64,000 bases of DNA from Vreelandella piezotolerans (GCF_012427705.1 NZ_CP048602.1:1178001-1242000), one strand, 5' to 3'. Counted from the stretch's first letter, positions 36,093 to 45,598 are shown. The notes: generated by a model from the sequence alone, not told the origin. Numbers and translations are program-made.

Positions 36093-37793
36093 ATGAATTC
36101 GATAACAGGTCAAGATAAAAAAGTTCACGAAATATTCTCTAAGGAGAATAAATTCAATATTCCTGAGTATCAAAGGCCTTATTCTTGGGGTGTTGATCAG
36201 TGCGATGAGCTATTGGGAGATCTGATTGGTTTTCAAAAAGAAGAAGAGTCTGATGATTACTTTCTTGGTAGTATAGTTGTTGCCAAAAGCCCTGGAGATA
36301 ATTTTACTTTTGATGTTGTTGATGGGCAGCAGCGACTCACCACTTTGACTATCTTGCTCTCTGTTATTTCTCATTGCCTGCGTGGTGCAGAAGGAGAAGG
36401 TGCGTTTGAAAAGTATATTGCCCCTTCTGATGTGTCGTTGAATATACCTCCGCAGCCTAAGCTTTACCTCAGGAAGAATGACAGAGATTTCTTTAAAAAA
36501 TTTATTCAAGATCCAGGTGGTATCGAAGGGATAAGGTCTGTCAAGGAATCCAGTTTGAAGGATTCTCAGTTTAATATTTACAAGAACGCAAGGTTTTTTT
36601 TGACCCGGCTTGAGGGCGTGAGCTCAAAGGAAATATTAGAGTTCGGTCGCTTTGTTGTTGCCAGATGTGTGGTTGTTTTTGTGACAACTCAAGGAATCGA
36701 AACTGCATATCGTATCTTTTCAGTTATGAATGACCGAGGCCTTGACCTTCAAGCATGCGACCTTCTGAAAGCGGAAATAATAAGCAAGATAGAAAATTCG
36801 GAAGAAAGAACAGGCTACAATGAGATGTGGGAAGAGATGGAGGAGCGACTGGGTCGCGATTCATTCAATTCACTATTCCCATATGTGAGAATGATTAAAG
36901 CAAAGTCCAAAGCTAGAAGATCTACCGTAGAGGAGTTTAGGCGAGAGGTTGTTAAGGGGTGTGATCCGAAGAGTGTAGTTAATGATACTCTTCTTCCTTA
37001 TAGCGAAGCGCTGACTATAATCAGCCACCAATGCTATCAAGATGGAGGGACCGAAGAAGAGAAAAAGATAAACCAGTTGCTGACTTGGTTAGGGCGGCTA
37101 AATAACTCGGACTGGGTGCCAGTTGCTATGGAGCTGGTAAGGATATTTGAAAGTGATCCCAAGATATTGCTTTCACACTTGGAAAAGCTGGAGCGCTTGG
37201 CGGCAGCAATCCTTATTCGTGGCAGCTATGTCAACTCTCGAATAAAGCGATACTCCAGAGTGCTTGCAGCGATAGAGGCCCGAGAGGATCTGCTTCAGGC
37301 TGGATCCGCGCTGGACATTGCTGAGGAGACTCAGCTTGAGGTTCTCAAGTACCTTAACGGTGATATTTACTGGTATGCAGGTCCGATAAAAAGCTATGTG
37401 ATGCTTCGCCTGGATTCATTCTTATCTGGCGAGGGCGTGGATTATGAGCATAGCGTCACGACAATTGAGCATGTGCTGCCACAAAATCCTAAAAATGAAT
37501 CGGTATGGAACAAAGACTGGTCAGAAGAAGAGCGTGTGAAATGGACGCATCGGCTTGGTAACCTGGTGCTTCTTTCCAGGAAGAAGAATCCTCAGGCTTC
37601 CAATCATGACTTCAAGAAAAAGAAAGAGGTTTATTTCAAAACCGATAAAGGAGTTTCTCCCTATGCATGCACTACTCAAGTTTTGAACCATGAAAACTGG
37701 ACGCCAAAAGAAGTTCAGGAGCGACAGAAGGACATACTTAAGGTTTTGGCGAGCAATTGGAGCTTGAAGGGACTCGAGCTCGTTGAGGTTTAA
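36093..37793 (+). CDS. DUF262-DUF1524 (GmrSD-like) nuclease
   Basis: 566 residues. N-terminal DUF262: FNIPEYQRPYSWGVDQCDELL, then the DGQQR motif in FDVVDGQQRLTTLTIL near residue 85 (the NTPase/sulfiredoxin-like site). C-terminal DUF1524 HNH-like nuclease: IEHVLPQNP near residue 455 and HRLGNLVLLSRKKNPQASNHDF near 485. Fused proteins of this kind include type IV restriction enzymes that cut glucosylated-hydroxymethyl-cytosine DNA. It is much more AT-rich than its neighbours on both sides and looks like an insertion into the operon. Confidence 0.88.
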   Translation: MNSITGQDKKVHEIFSKENKFNIPEYQRPYSWGVDQCDELLGDLIGFQKEEESDDYFLGSIVVAKSPGDNFTFDVVDGQQRLTTLTILLSVISHCLRGAEGEGAFEKYIAPSDVSLNIPPQPKLYLRKNDRDFFKKFIQDPGGIEGIRSVKESSLKDSQFNIYKNARFFLTRLEGVSSKEILEFGRFVVARCVVVFVTTQGIETAYRIFSVMNDRGLDLQACDLLKAEIISKIENSEERTGYNEMWEEMEERLGRDSFNSLFPYVRMIKAKSKARRSTVEEFRREVVKGCDPKSVVNDTLLPYSEALTIISHQCYQDGGTEEEKKINQLLTWLGRLNNSDWVPVAMELVRIFESDPKILLSHLEKLERLAAAILIRGSYVNSRIKRYSRVLAAIEAREDLLQAGSALDIAEETQLEVLKYLNGDIYWYAGPIKSYVMLRLDSFLSGEGVDYEHSVTTIEHVLPQNPKNESVWNKDWSEEERVKWTHRLGNLVLLSRKKNPQASNHDFKKKKEVYFKTDKGVSPYACTTQVLNHENWTPKEVQERQKDILKVLASNWSLKGLELVEV

Positions 37794-37808
37794 TGATTGG
37801 AGGTGGGC

Positions 37809-40800
37809 ATGACATTACGTGACTTTTCTTGGGAGCCGAGCTATGCCACTTCCGATATTCGTGAGGATGGTAAGCTGGTCGATGTGCTGCATGACTTCTA
37901 TATCCCGGCGCTAAGGCGGGCGACCCGCTATGACCGTGTCGCCGGCTATTTCACGTCCTCTTCGCTTGCAGCGGCATCACAAGGGTTTTCACGTTTTGTC
38001 GAGAACAGTGGTGTGGCGCGCTTCGTGGTAGGCATGCAGCTCGACCCCGAAGATGCCGCCGCGATTCTGCAAGGCGATGAGCAGCGTGCGAGTCAAGTGA
38101 TGCTGGCTGAGCTCGAGTCTTCCCAGCAATGGCCCACCGCATTACGCCATGGCGTCGAACTGTTGGCGTGGATGGTGGCTAATGGCCATCTGACCATTCG
38201 GGTGGGTCTGCGTGTACATGCTCAGGATGGTACCCCACAACCCATGGACTTTGCCCAGGATGGTTACCTGCATGAGAAGTGGGCGATCATTGGCGATGGC
38301 CAAGATGAGCTATTCATTTCGGGCTCGTTGAACGAATCCCGAACGGCGCTTGCCATCAATGCCGAAAACATTACCGTCCAGCCCTCGTGGGAAGAGTGGA
38401 ATCGCAAGCTCTTCGCACAAAAGCATCGCAGTTTTCTCGCTCTCTGGGAGGGGAAGCATCCTGCCATCAAGACGTTCTCCCTACCCGAGGCGGTCAAGGC
38501 CGAGTTGGTAAAAATCGCCAGTCGCACCAGTGGGCTGTTTGAGATCGATGGCACGCCCATGTCGCGGAGTCCACACCAAGTCCGTGAGAAAGACGAGCTA
38601 AAGCCCAGCCTGTCCGAGCGCCTTAGTTTTGCTTTGATCCGCCTGGCGCCATTGCTCCCTGGTGGCGAGCGAATTGGGATTGAGACCACGCCTATCGAGC
38701 CCTGGCCTCATCAGCGCTTCGTGGCCAGCCGCTTGTTGGACACCTATCCGCGCAATCATCTGCTCTGTGATGAGGTGGGTCTTGGCAAAACCATTGAGGC
38801 GGGTCTGGCTTTTCGTTCCCTTTGGCTCAGTGGCCGTGCCAGCTCAATACGGGTGTTTGCCCCGGCCTCGTTGACCTCGCAGTGGCTGGTTGAGATGGCC
38901 GAGAAGTTCTTCCTGCCCTTCGTGAGGCGCACGTCTCGCAAGGGGCGCTGGGAGCGTCTTGACATGCTCAGCGGCGAGCCCATCCAGGGCGATGGACAGA
39001 TGTTCGATGCCCCGCTGGAGATCGTCTCTACTGGTTTGGTTATCAACCGCCATGGAGGCCGATTGCTGTCGAGCTTGCCAGAGACGGATCTGGTGCTGGT
39101 GGATGAGGCCCACAAGGCCAGGCGCCAGACGCCCGATAACCAGACCACCATGCCTCGCTTCAATAAGCTCTATCAGGAGCTGCAGAGCTCGCTGTATGGC
39201 AAGTCACGGACCCTGCTGCTGGCTACGGCGACACCGATGCAGCTCAATCGGGTCGAGGCCTTTGATCTGCTTAAGCTGATGCCCTCTGCAGGCGCCGTAC
39301 AGTTCTCCGAAGACCTATGCGAGATCTTCTACCGGGTCCGGGACAAGCTGCTGAACAACGATCCCATGGCGGACTACGAAAGCGAGTGGCTACGCCGCTA
39401 CCTGAACAATGTCCGTGCGTCATCGCCCGAGCAGTGGCAGTTCGTGCATGAGCATGTGCTCTCTACCTTTGGTAAGAGCGGTTTGGATGACTTTGTCGAG
39501 CGCTGGGTTGAGCCCATCTTTGGCTGGGATGAGGTGCAACCGGCGCTGAGCCTGCTGGCACCGCTGGGCCGCAGCATGCTTCGCCACACCCGCTCGCTGC
39601 TGCGCGCTTATCAGCGGGAAGGTCTGCTGAATGCCAACCTGGCATGGAGAGAAGTCCACCCGGGTATCATCCCCCTGGCTGGGGTGGAGCGTGAGGTCTA
39701 TGACGAGCTACAGGCTTACTGTGCCGAACTGGCCAGCCATATGGCCGCCAACATGGAAGAGGGTCAACAGAGAGCGGCTATCGGTTTCTACCTCAGCTTC
39801 CTGCGCCTCCGTTATTCGTCCTCTTTCCATGCACTGCGATGTTCTCTCGAGAGGCGCCTGGTAAAAATTCAGCAAACCCTGGATCACAAGGCTCAGCAGC
39901 TCACCAATAATGATGCCGATCGGGAAGAGTTGGAAGAGCTAGGTGATGAAGAGGTCGAAGGGTTGATCCTCAAGCATCGCACCGAAAGTGATCTGACGTG
40001 GGAGCAGGGCGCTGTAGCCCGTTTGATTTCCACAATGGACCGGCTCCCGACGACGCCGTCTAAGATGCAGCAGTTACTGAAGGACATCGAAAAGCGACGA
40101 ACCAATGGCACCGACCGTGTACGGCAGTTGGTACTGTTTACACGTTACGCCGACACCATGAACTACCTTCATGATGAGTTGAGGCGGCTACTCCCTGGGT
40201 GTCCAATCGGTACCTTCTCCGGAGCTGGTGGTACCCTGCGCCGTGCTGGTGAATACCATCCTGAAAGGCTTGATCGCACGACGATCAAGCAACGTTTCGT
40301 CGCTGGCAAAATCGACATCCTGTTATGTACAGATGCGGCAGCAGAAGGTTTGAACCTGCAGAGCGCTGACCTGCTGATCAACTTCGATTTACCCTGGAAC
40401 CCGATGATGCTGGAGCAGCGCATCGGCCGCATCGATCGTATCGGCCAGCATCACGAGCACATCCACGTGCTTAACTACCTCTATCAGGATAGCGTGGAAG
40501 AGGTGGTGTACTCGCGCTTGGTCAGGCGTTTCCGTGAGGCACTTACTGTATCCGGCGAGCTGCAATTCTCGCTTCTTCCCATCCAGCCAGAGGATTTCGA
40601 GGATTACGCCAAGGCAGAAGGTGAGGAAGGCAAGATCGACGAAGAGGAGCTGATTCGCCGAGCCCAGCGGCATGCGGAGCGCATCAAGGAGCGACAACAG
40701 CTCACTGAGTTCAAGGCGGAAGAGCAGAAGGCGGCTTATGAACATCTCGAGGCCCAGCGTCGTGCAGAGCCGATGCCGGCGACTCTGGAGGATATCTGGC

Positions 40801-41588
40801 GGGCCATTAGCGAGAGTCAGTATCTCAGGGCTCTGGGAGGCGGCATCGAAAGCTTCAAGCATGGGGATGCTTACCGGGTGGTCGACGTCCCCGGGTTACC
40901 TAAGGAAGTGTTGCTGACGACCTCTCGGGAGCTCTATGAGCATGGCCTTGGAGAGTCTGATCATCGCAGACTGCACTTTGCGACCTATGGCGACCCTGTC
41001 TTTGAGAAGCTGCTGGATTACATGCTGCAACCGCTGGAAGCGGTGCAAGCCGCATGGCAGTCGCGCAAACCACTGGGATCCGTGCGCGTAGCTGACTATG
41101 ACCTGAAAACCTTCGAGGAAGCCTTTGGCGTTAAAATTGGTGAAGAATCTGATATTGAGCTGGTAGAGCGCTCCCTCCCGTTAGCGAAACGACAAGATGA
41201 CCGGATTGGGCGTCAGCAGAAGGTCATGCTGGATACCGTATCCGCCAGCCTTGCCGAGCTGAAGTTAAAACCCAACCCCGAGACAGCTAATAACCAGATT
41301 GCTGAGATTGATCGGTTCCGATCTGATGTCAACAACCGACATGGACAACGAGTGCATCTGAAGTTTGATGCGCCGGATCGCAGTGGAATGCTGGCGTTGA
41401 AGGATAAGCTTCTGTGGCCAGTGTTGCAAAAGAAAGATGGGCTAACAGTCGATGCGGATCCTCTGCTGTTAAGTGCAGCTAGAGATGTCATATTCAGGCA
41501 GCTTGGGGATATGAAAAGAGACAGTCGGACTAGCCATGATGTGGCTAGGCGTTTAGATGACGGCGCAAAACAGCTCTTGTCGAGATGA
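37809..41588 (+). CDS. PLD-SNF2 helicase of the restriction-like system
   Basis: 1259 residues from the ATG at 37809, preceded by GGAGGTGG. The N-terminal 250 residues carry a phospholipase-D-like segment with HEKWAIIGDGQDELFISGSLNES (HxK...GSxN) near residue 155. The SNF2 motor follows: motif I CDEVGLGKTIEAG near 320, motif II DLVLVDEAHKAR near 428, and C-terminal motifs LLCTDAAAEGLNLQSADLLINFDLPWNP and EQRIGRIDRIGQ near 840-875. The PLD part may be the nuclease and the motor a DNA translocase. The last ~530 nt are less GC-rich. It overlaps the next gene by 4 nt. Confidence 0.9.
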   Translation: MTLRDFSWEPSYATSDIREDGKLVDVLHDFYIPALRRATRYDRVAGYFTSSSLAAASQGFSRFVENSGVARFVVGMQLDPEDAAAILQGDEQRASQVMLAELESSQQWPTALRHGVELLAWMVANGHLTIRVGLRVHAQDGTPQPMDFAQDGYLHEKWAIIGDGQDELFISGSLNESRTALAINAENITVQPSWEEWNRKLFAQKHRSFLALWEGKHPAIKTFSLPEAVKAELVKIASRTSGLFEIDGTPMSRSPHQVREKDELKPSLSERLSFALIRLAPLLPGGERIGIETTPIEPWPHQRFVASRLLDTYPRNHLLCDEVGLGKTIEAGLAFRSLWLSGRASSIRVFAPASLTSQWLVEMAEKFFLPFVRRTSRKGRWERLDMLSGEPIQGDGQMFDAPLEIVSTGLVINRHGGRLLSSLPETDLVLVDEAHKARRQTPDNQTTMPRFNKLYQELQSSLYGKSRTLLLATATPMQLNRVEAFDLLKLMPSAGAVQFSEDLCEIFYRVRDKLLNNDPMADYESEWLRRYLNNVRASSPEQWQFVHEHVLSTFGKSGLDDFVERWVEPIFGWDEVQPALSLLAPLGRSMLRHTRSLLRAYQREGLLNANLAWREVHPGIIPLAGVEREVYDELQAYCAELASHMAANMEEGQQRAAIGFYLSFLRLRYSSSFHALRCSLERRLVKIQQTLDHKAQQLTNNDADREELEELGDEEVEGLILKHRTESDLTWEQGAVARLISTMDRLPTTPSKMQQLLKDIEKRRTNGTDRVRQLVLFTRYADTMNYLHDELRRLLPGCPIGTFSGAGGTLRRAGEYHPERLDRTTIKQRFVAGKIDILLCTDAAAEGLNLQSADLLINFDLPWNPMMLEQRIGRIDRIGQHHEHIHVLNYLYQDSVEEVVYSRLVRRFREALTVSGELQFSLLPIQPEDFEDYAKAEGEEGKIDEEELIRRAQRHAERIKERQQLTEFKAEEQKAAYEHLEAQRRAEPMPATLEDIWRAISESQYLRALGGGIESFKHGDAYRVVDVPGLPKEVLLTTSRELYEHGLGESDHRRLHFATYGDPVFEKLLDYMLQPLEAVQAAWQSRKPLGSVRVADYDLKTFEEAFGVKIGEESDIELVERSLPLAKRQDDRIGRQQKVMLDTVSASLAELKLKPNPETANNQIAEIDRFRSDVNNRHGQRVHLKFDAPDRSGMLALKDKLLWPVLQKKDGLTVDADPLLLSAARDVIFRQLGDMKRDSRTSHDVARRLDDGAKQLLSR

Positions 41589-43057
41589 GCAGGGGAGGGG
41601 ATGTGAGCGAGACGTTACAGGATGAAGTTGCTGATATCAGTGAAGCCCAGAGTCTTCGTGAGCTGGACGACCAGCTGACTGCCGTTATGGCGGCTCGCCA
41701 TGTGCAGGAATTCATCCATGGTGACCGCCTTTCCTTGATTGTACAGCGCGCTCAGGCGCTTTGTGAGTTGAATAGTGCTGAGGAGAGGCTGTTGTTGGCC
41801 TCGGTGCTGGGACGCCTTGCTGCCGTAGCGCGAGGCCGAAGCGGCGAGGTGTTTGAAGGTTTTCAGCACTTCATGACGGAACCACCGGCTTCACTGGCAG
41901 TGCTACAGGATGGTGACGAGAAGGCCTATGCTGCCTTGGCATTAGCCAACTTGGGAGAGCTCAGCCCTGCCTGGTTGAGTGACTACGTCATTCGTGAGGC
42001 CTTCGCCCTGGATGCCGCCGAGAATGCCAGGAAGGCACTTCTGATCATTCTAAGGGATCATTCTGATGACTATCTGGCGATATTGAACAGCCTGGCTCAG
42101 GGCTTTGATGGCCTGCAGATCGAGGCACCGGATGCACGGCTGAGAAGAGTCAAGCGGGTGCTCGAGGCCTGGAAGGAAGTAGCTCAAGACCACTTCTGGG
42201 CGCTTGAGGCAAACCCAGGGGAAGCCATCTCCCGTGTCGTTAAGGCGGCCATGCGCAAAGTGACTGGAGCCAAGGAAGAAGCACTCGCAAATGAAGTTGG
42301 TGACCTGCTCTTCGAACTGCTGCTGCGCGTGGTACAGCTTCGGTTCTCCTATGCGCTGGAGTCGGCTACCTATGCGCCTCTGGCTACCCTGAAGGCGCAT
42401 CTGGGAACTCGTTTATGGACATATCTGCGTGGTCACTCCGCCGTCAAGCCCCGGGTGCTCTCCTGCTTGCGCGAGGCGTGTCTCGTACTTGCACGCCAGG
42501 GGCAGACTGACATGGCCATGCTCGATGCCATGAAGGTGATGTATGCCACTCGTACCAGTATGGGCAATGACCTGCGGCGCCACTTCGAGGGCCATCACGA
42601 GTTGGATTCCGAAGTGGCGGAGTGGTGGACCTCAGGGGGCACTAAGCGAGCCTCCAACGCTAAGAAGGAAAAATCGCTAAAGTCCGATGAGGACATGCTG
42701 ATCGGCCAGCTGTTGCTGGAAGGTGAAAGCGCCCGGCGCCCGCTGGACAATGTGCGAACCAATCTGCTGCCACTGATCGAGGAGTTCGTTCATGATCCTG
42801 TGGTGACCGCTTCACTGCGCAAGGGGCTTGGTGGCTTCGTGGAGCTTTCCACAGTCCTGCGTCAGCTATGCCGCATGCGACGCTTGGAACTGTCTGGGCT
42901 TGAGGGAGAAATCATCACCTACAACCGCACCCGACATGAAATGGTTAGCGGGCATCAGCCGGGGGTAACGAAAGTCAGAGTGGTACGTGATCAGGTCGTG
43001 CAAAAACTCTATGGTCGTGAAAGAGTTTTGGTGAAAGCGTTAGTTGAGCCGGTATAG
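41585..43057 (+). CDS. Uncharacterised helical protein in the defence operon
   Basis: 490 residues starting in the ATGA overlap. A GTG at 41603 behind GGAGGGGAT is an alternative start. I do not recognise the family. The sequence reads as repeated amphipathic helices (a HEAT-like pattern from about 60 to 330), a short charged linker near 355-370 (KRASNAKKEKSLKSDED) and a C-terminal helical domain. It is followed after 38 nt by the Hsp70-like gene, so an adaptor or nucleotide-exchange role for that ATPase is imaginable but unproven. Confidence 0.75.
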   Translation: MSRGGDVSETLQDEVADISEAQSLRELDDQLTAVMAARHVQEFIHGDRLSLIVQRAQALCELNSAEERLLLASVLGRLAAVARGRSGEVFEGFQHFMTEPPASLAVLQDGDEKAYAALALANLGELSPAWLSDYVIREAFALDAAENARKALLIILRDHSDDYLAILNSLAQGFDGLQIEAPDARLRRVKRVLEAWKEVAQDHFWALEANPGEAISRVVKAAMRKVTGAKEEALANEVGDLLFELLLRVVQLRFSYALESATYAPLATLKAHLGTRLWTYLRGHSAVKPRVLSCLREACLVLARQGQTDMAMLDAMKVMYATRTSMGNDLRRHFEGHHELDSEVAEWWTSGGTKRASNAKKEKSLKSDEDMLIGQLLLEGESARRPLDNVRTNLLPLIEEFVHDPVVTASLRKGLGGFVELSTVLRQLCRMRRLELSGLEGEIITYNRTRHEMVSGHQPGVTKVRVVRDQVVQKLYGRERVLVKALVEPV

Positions 43058-43095
43058 TCAGCAGGCGACTAAAAATATAAGGGAACGGAGGGGGA

Positions 43096-44856
43096 ATGGA
43101 CAACAACAAGGCAAAGTGGCTGCTGGAGAATTTGCTCTTTCGTTTGGCTGATCGGGACGACGGAAAGCAGGAGCTACCTGGCATTATTACCGAAGCGGAA
43201 CAGCAGGCATTATCAGCAGCTATCGGTGCATTGAGTACACCACCTCAGACGACACCGGAAGAGCCCACCGATACACTCTCTTTGCGTGCAAGGGCGCCGG
43301 TAGCCAGTATTGTTGCTGAGAAGTATAGCAGTGGCGATAGCGATGCCTTAGCGGATGAAGCGCAGGAAGCTGCCGTAGAATCGGAGCCAGTCGATGGTGA
43401 CGTTGAGATCGAAGAGCCACTAGAGTCGAAAGATGATGAAATTGAGATCAGCTTGCCTAGCTTCGCTGATGAGCCTGTATCGCCGGACTTCAGGCTTTGC
43501 ATAGACTTTGGCACGGCTATGTCCAAGGTAACCCTGGTACACGATGGCGCGGGAAAGGACGGAGGCGACGAGATCCGGGTGCTTGAGCTTGGCGAAGTCG
43601 CTGGTCAGGACCCTTCCGACGGCCCTCTAGAGCTGTTGATTTCCTCCGTCTACATTAGCAACGATGGCTATGTTTACTTTGGCAAGGATGCTCTGGAGGT
43701 CTCCGAGCAAGAAGCCGGTGACGGCAACCGTCAGCGTATCGATAACATGAAACGTTTTCTCTCCGAAGACGGTATCGATCAGGTTCTTTCAGATGAGTTC
43801 AATCCGACCAGTGTCGAGATTGACTATCGAGATATCGTTCTATTTTACCTTGTCTACCTGACATGGGTGATCAACCAATGCTCGGATGAGCTGGGTTACG
43901 AGAAGGCGATCTGCCGGCGGTTCGCTATGCCATGCTTCGAGGTTGGCAAGGCACGACAGTATTCGAGCATGCTCTCCCGCATGCTGGGGGATGCTCAGGT
44001 GGTAGCTGATTTAGTGGCTGAGGAGATCAGCGAAGGCATTGCTCTGGATAAACTCAAGCTTATTTGTGATAAAGTTCAGGAAAAGAACTTTGAATACTCC
44101 TTTGTTGGAAGCCCCGTCACAGAACCTCTCGGCGTTGCGTCTGCACTGGTTAGTGAGGATGGTGCCGCAAATAATCTATCCATGGTTATCGATATCGGTG
44201 CTGGCACTACTGATATTAGTCTTTTCCGTATTCGCGTGGATTCCAATGAGAGTGTTTATGTTGCCAATCAGGTCCCCGGCGCTGCACGCGGTCTGACTAT
44301 GGCCGGAAATTACATCGATCGTGTGCTGGTGCAGAAAATTCTTTCGTCAGCCGGGATAACCTACCAGTCAGACAATTATCGTCGTATCAGAAATGATCTC
44401 GAACGCAAGATCAGAGTGTATAAAGAAGAGCTGTTTGAAACCGGAAGTATCGATGTGCCGCTTCCAAACGGTGAAGTCATCGAGGTGATGCTTGAGGAGC
44501 TGCTTCAATCTCAATCTATCCATGAATTTCAGAAAGAGCTTCGCAACAAGATCGTAGAGGTGCTTGAGGAAGTTGATGATTTTATTCTCAGGACTGCTCC
44601 GCGTAAAGAGTTGGTTTTGGTGCTGACGGGAGGCGGTGCATCGCTTCCGTTTGTGCGAAGCATGGTGGGAGAAAATATCGAAGCCAGAAATATTTCACTT
44701 AAAACTGTTAAATCGCATGATTTCCCTGAATGGCTGGAGGAAGATCATGCGGATCTAGAGAATATTTTTCCTAGGATAGCTGTTTCACTTGGTGGTGCCA
44801 GAGAAAATGTCATTGTCCCGTATGATCAGCAAAATATGGAGCTTGCTGACGCCTAA
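43096..44856 (+). CDS. Hsp70/actin-fold ATPase with acidic N-terminal extension
   Basis: 586 residues, with ACGGAGGGGG before the ATG. Residues 1-130 are unrelated to Hsp70 and become strongly acidic (DGDVEIEEPLESKDDE). The actin/Hsp70 nucleotide-binding fold follows: PHOSPHATE 1 LCIDFGTAMSKVTL near 135, PHOSPHATE 2 VIDIGAGTTDISLF near 365 and ADENOSINE-type VLVLTGGGASLPFVRS near 515. It has no Hsp70 substrate-binding domain or lid. Last gene of the defence operon, just before a 15-bp palindrome. Its role is unknown; assembly or remodelling of the complex, or sensing of phage protein, are possibilities. Confidence 0.82.
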   Translation: MDNNKAKWLLENLLFRLADRDDGKQELPGIITEAEQQALSAAIGALSTPPQTTPEEPTDTLSLRARAPVASIVAEKYSSGDSDALADEAQEAAVESEPVDGDVEIEEPLESKDDEIEISLPSFADEPVSPDFRLCIDFGTAMSKVTLVHDGAGKDGGDEIRVLELGEVAGQDPSDGPLELLISSVYISNDGYVYFGKDALEVSEQEAGDGNRQRIDNMKRFLSEDGIDQVLSDEFNPTSVEIDYRDIVLFYLVYLTWVINQCSDELGYEKAICRRFAMPCFEVGKARQYSSMLSRMLGDAQVVADLVAEEISEGIALDKLKLICDKVQEKNFEYSFVGSPVTEPLGVASALVSEDGAANNLSMVIDIGAGTTDISLFRIRVDSNESVYVANQVPGAARGLTMAGNYIDRVLVQKILSSAGITYQSDNYRRIRNDLERKIRVYKEELFETGSIDVPLPNGEVIEVMLEELLQSQSIHEFQKELRNKIVEVLEEVDDFILRTAPRKELVLVLTGGGASLPFVRSMVGENIEARNISLKTVKSHDFPEWLEEDHADLENIFPRIAVSLGGARENVIVPYDQQNMELADA

Positions 44857-44858
44857 TC

Positions 44859-44901
44859 GGAGTACTTCACGCCAGGCAGCAAGCCAGGCGTGAAGTACTC
44901 C
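44859..44901 (+). terminator. 15-bp palindrome ending the defence operon
   Basis: ggagtacttcacgcc and its exact complement at 44859-44873 and 44887-44901, loop 13 nt, 3 nt after the Hsp70-like stop. No U-run follows, so it may stop RNA decay or pair with a protein rather than terminate strongly. Confidence 0.6.
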
Positions 44902-44908
44902 TGTTATG

Positions 44909-45210
44909 TCACTCTGCTTGCGAGAGAACCCTCCTTGCTGTCTCGATGATTTCCTTTCGCCAGCACTCAGGTTCGAGCACCTCAACGTTGGCGCCCATGC
45001 CCATCAGCCACCACAAGGTCTGCTGATCGTCAGGCACCAGGGCCTTTAATCGCTTCCAGTCGCTGCCTGGAAGAAGTGCAAGGTTCTGCTCGACGGACAG
45101 GGGTGTCTCGGTGAGCAGCCAGGCTACCTGAGGCGCCACGTTGGCGACCAGTGTCACGTCTTCTGGGCTCTGCCGGTAGCCGAGGGCTCTGAGAGTACTC
45201 GGAAATGGTT
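44909..45210 (-). pseudogene. Remnant of a WYL-domain transcription regulator
   Basis: The minus frame ends with WWLMGMGANVEVLEPECWRKEIIETARRVL, the typical C-terminus of WYL regulators, and reads upstream to about LRALGYRQSPEDVTLVANVAPQ. The helix-turn-helix and most of the WYL domain are missing, because the frame breaks at about 45210 where the YkgJ-like gene begins on the other strand. WYL regulators commonly guard defence islands (BrxR/CapW type). This one is evidently broken. Confidence 0.65.
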
Positions 45211-45216
45211 GGCATC

Positions 45217-45495
45217 ATGCATCAAGTGATAAGCACGTTTCCATGCACCCAGTGTGGCCTTTGTTGCCAGCATGTCAATTTGGCGAACGAGACTAAGCCC
45301 CTTGATCGGGGAGATGGTACTTGCAGGCATTACAGTGATGCTGATAGGAGGTGTACCATTTACACTGATCGACCTGACATTTGTCGGGTTGATCGGCAGT
45401 ATGAGTTGCACTACGCCGAGCAATACAGTTGGAATGAATTTGTCGATTTGAATCTTCAGGTATGCAATCTTTTGTGGGAAGCATCTGAAAGTTAG
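45217..45495 (+). CDS. YkgJ-like cysteine-cluster protein
   Basis: 92 residues. The N-terminal FPCTQCGLCCQHV contains the CxxCxxCC motif of the YkgJ/UPF0153 family, and two more Cys (CRHY, CTIY) plus CRVD complete the putative metal (zinc or iron) site. The start at 45217 avoids overlap with the regulator remnant; no strong ribosome box is visible. Function unknown in the family. Confidence 0.7.
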   Translation: MHQVISTFPCTQCGLCCQHVNLANETKPLDRGDGTCRHYSDADRRCTIYTDRPDICRVDRQYELHYAEQYSWNEFVDLNLQVCNLLWEASES

Positions 45496-45598
45496 TTTTT
45501 GTATCTAAAAAAATTGGGCCGATGACGATTTCGCCAGAGAGCGCTCTGTCAAAACCTAAGTGTCGATAGCTACATGCAAAAAATGCTTACTCGTCAAG

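Noticed and set aside
26301..44856. Classification as BREX or DISARM
   Set aside because: No PglZ phosphatase, no BrxL protease, no BrxA/BrxB, and no DUF1998 (DrmB) protein is present. Only the DUF499 ATPase, a methyltransferase and the PLD/helicase features are shared.
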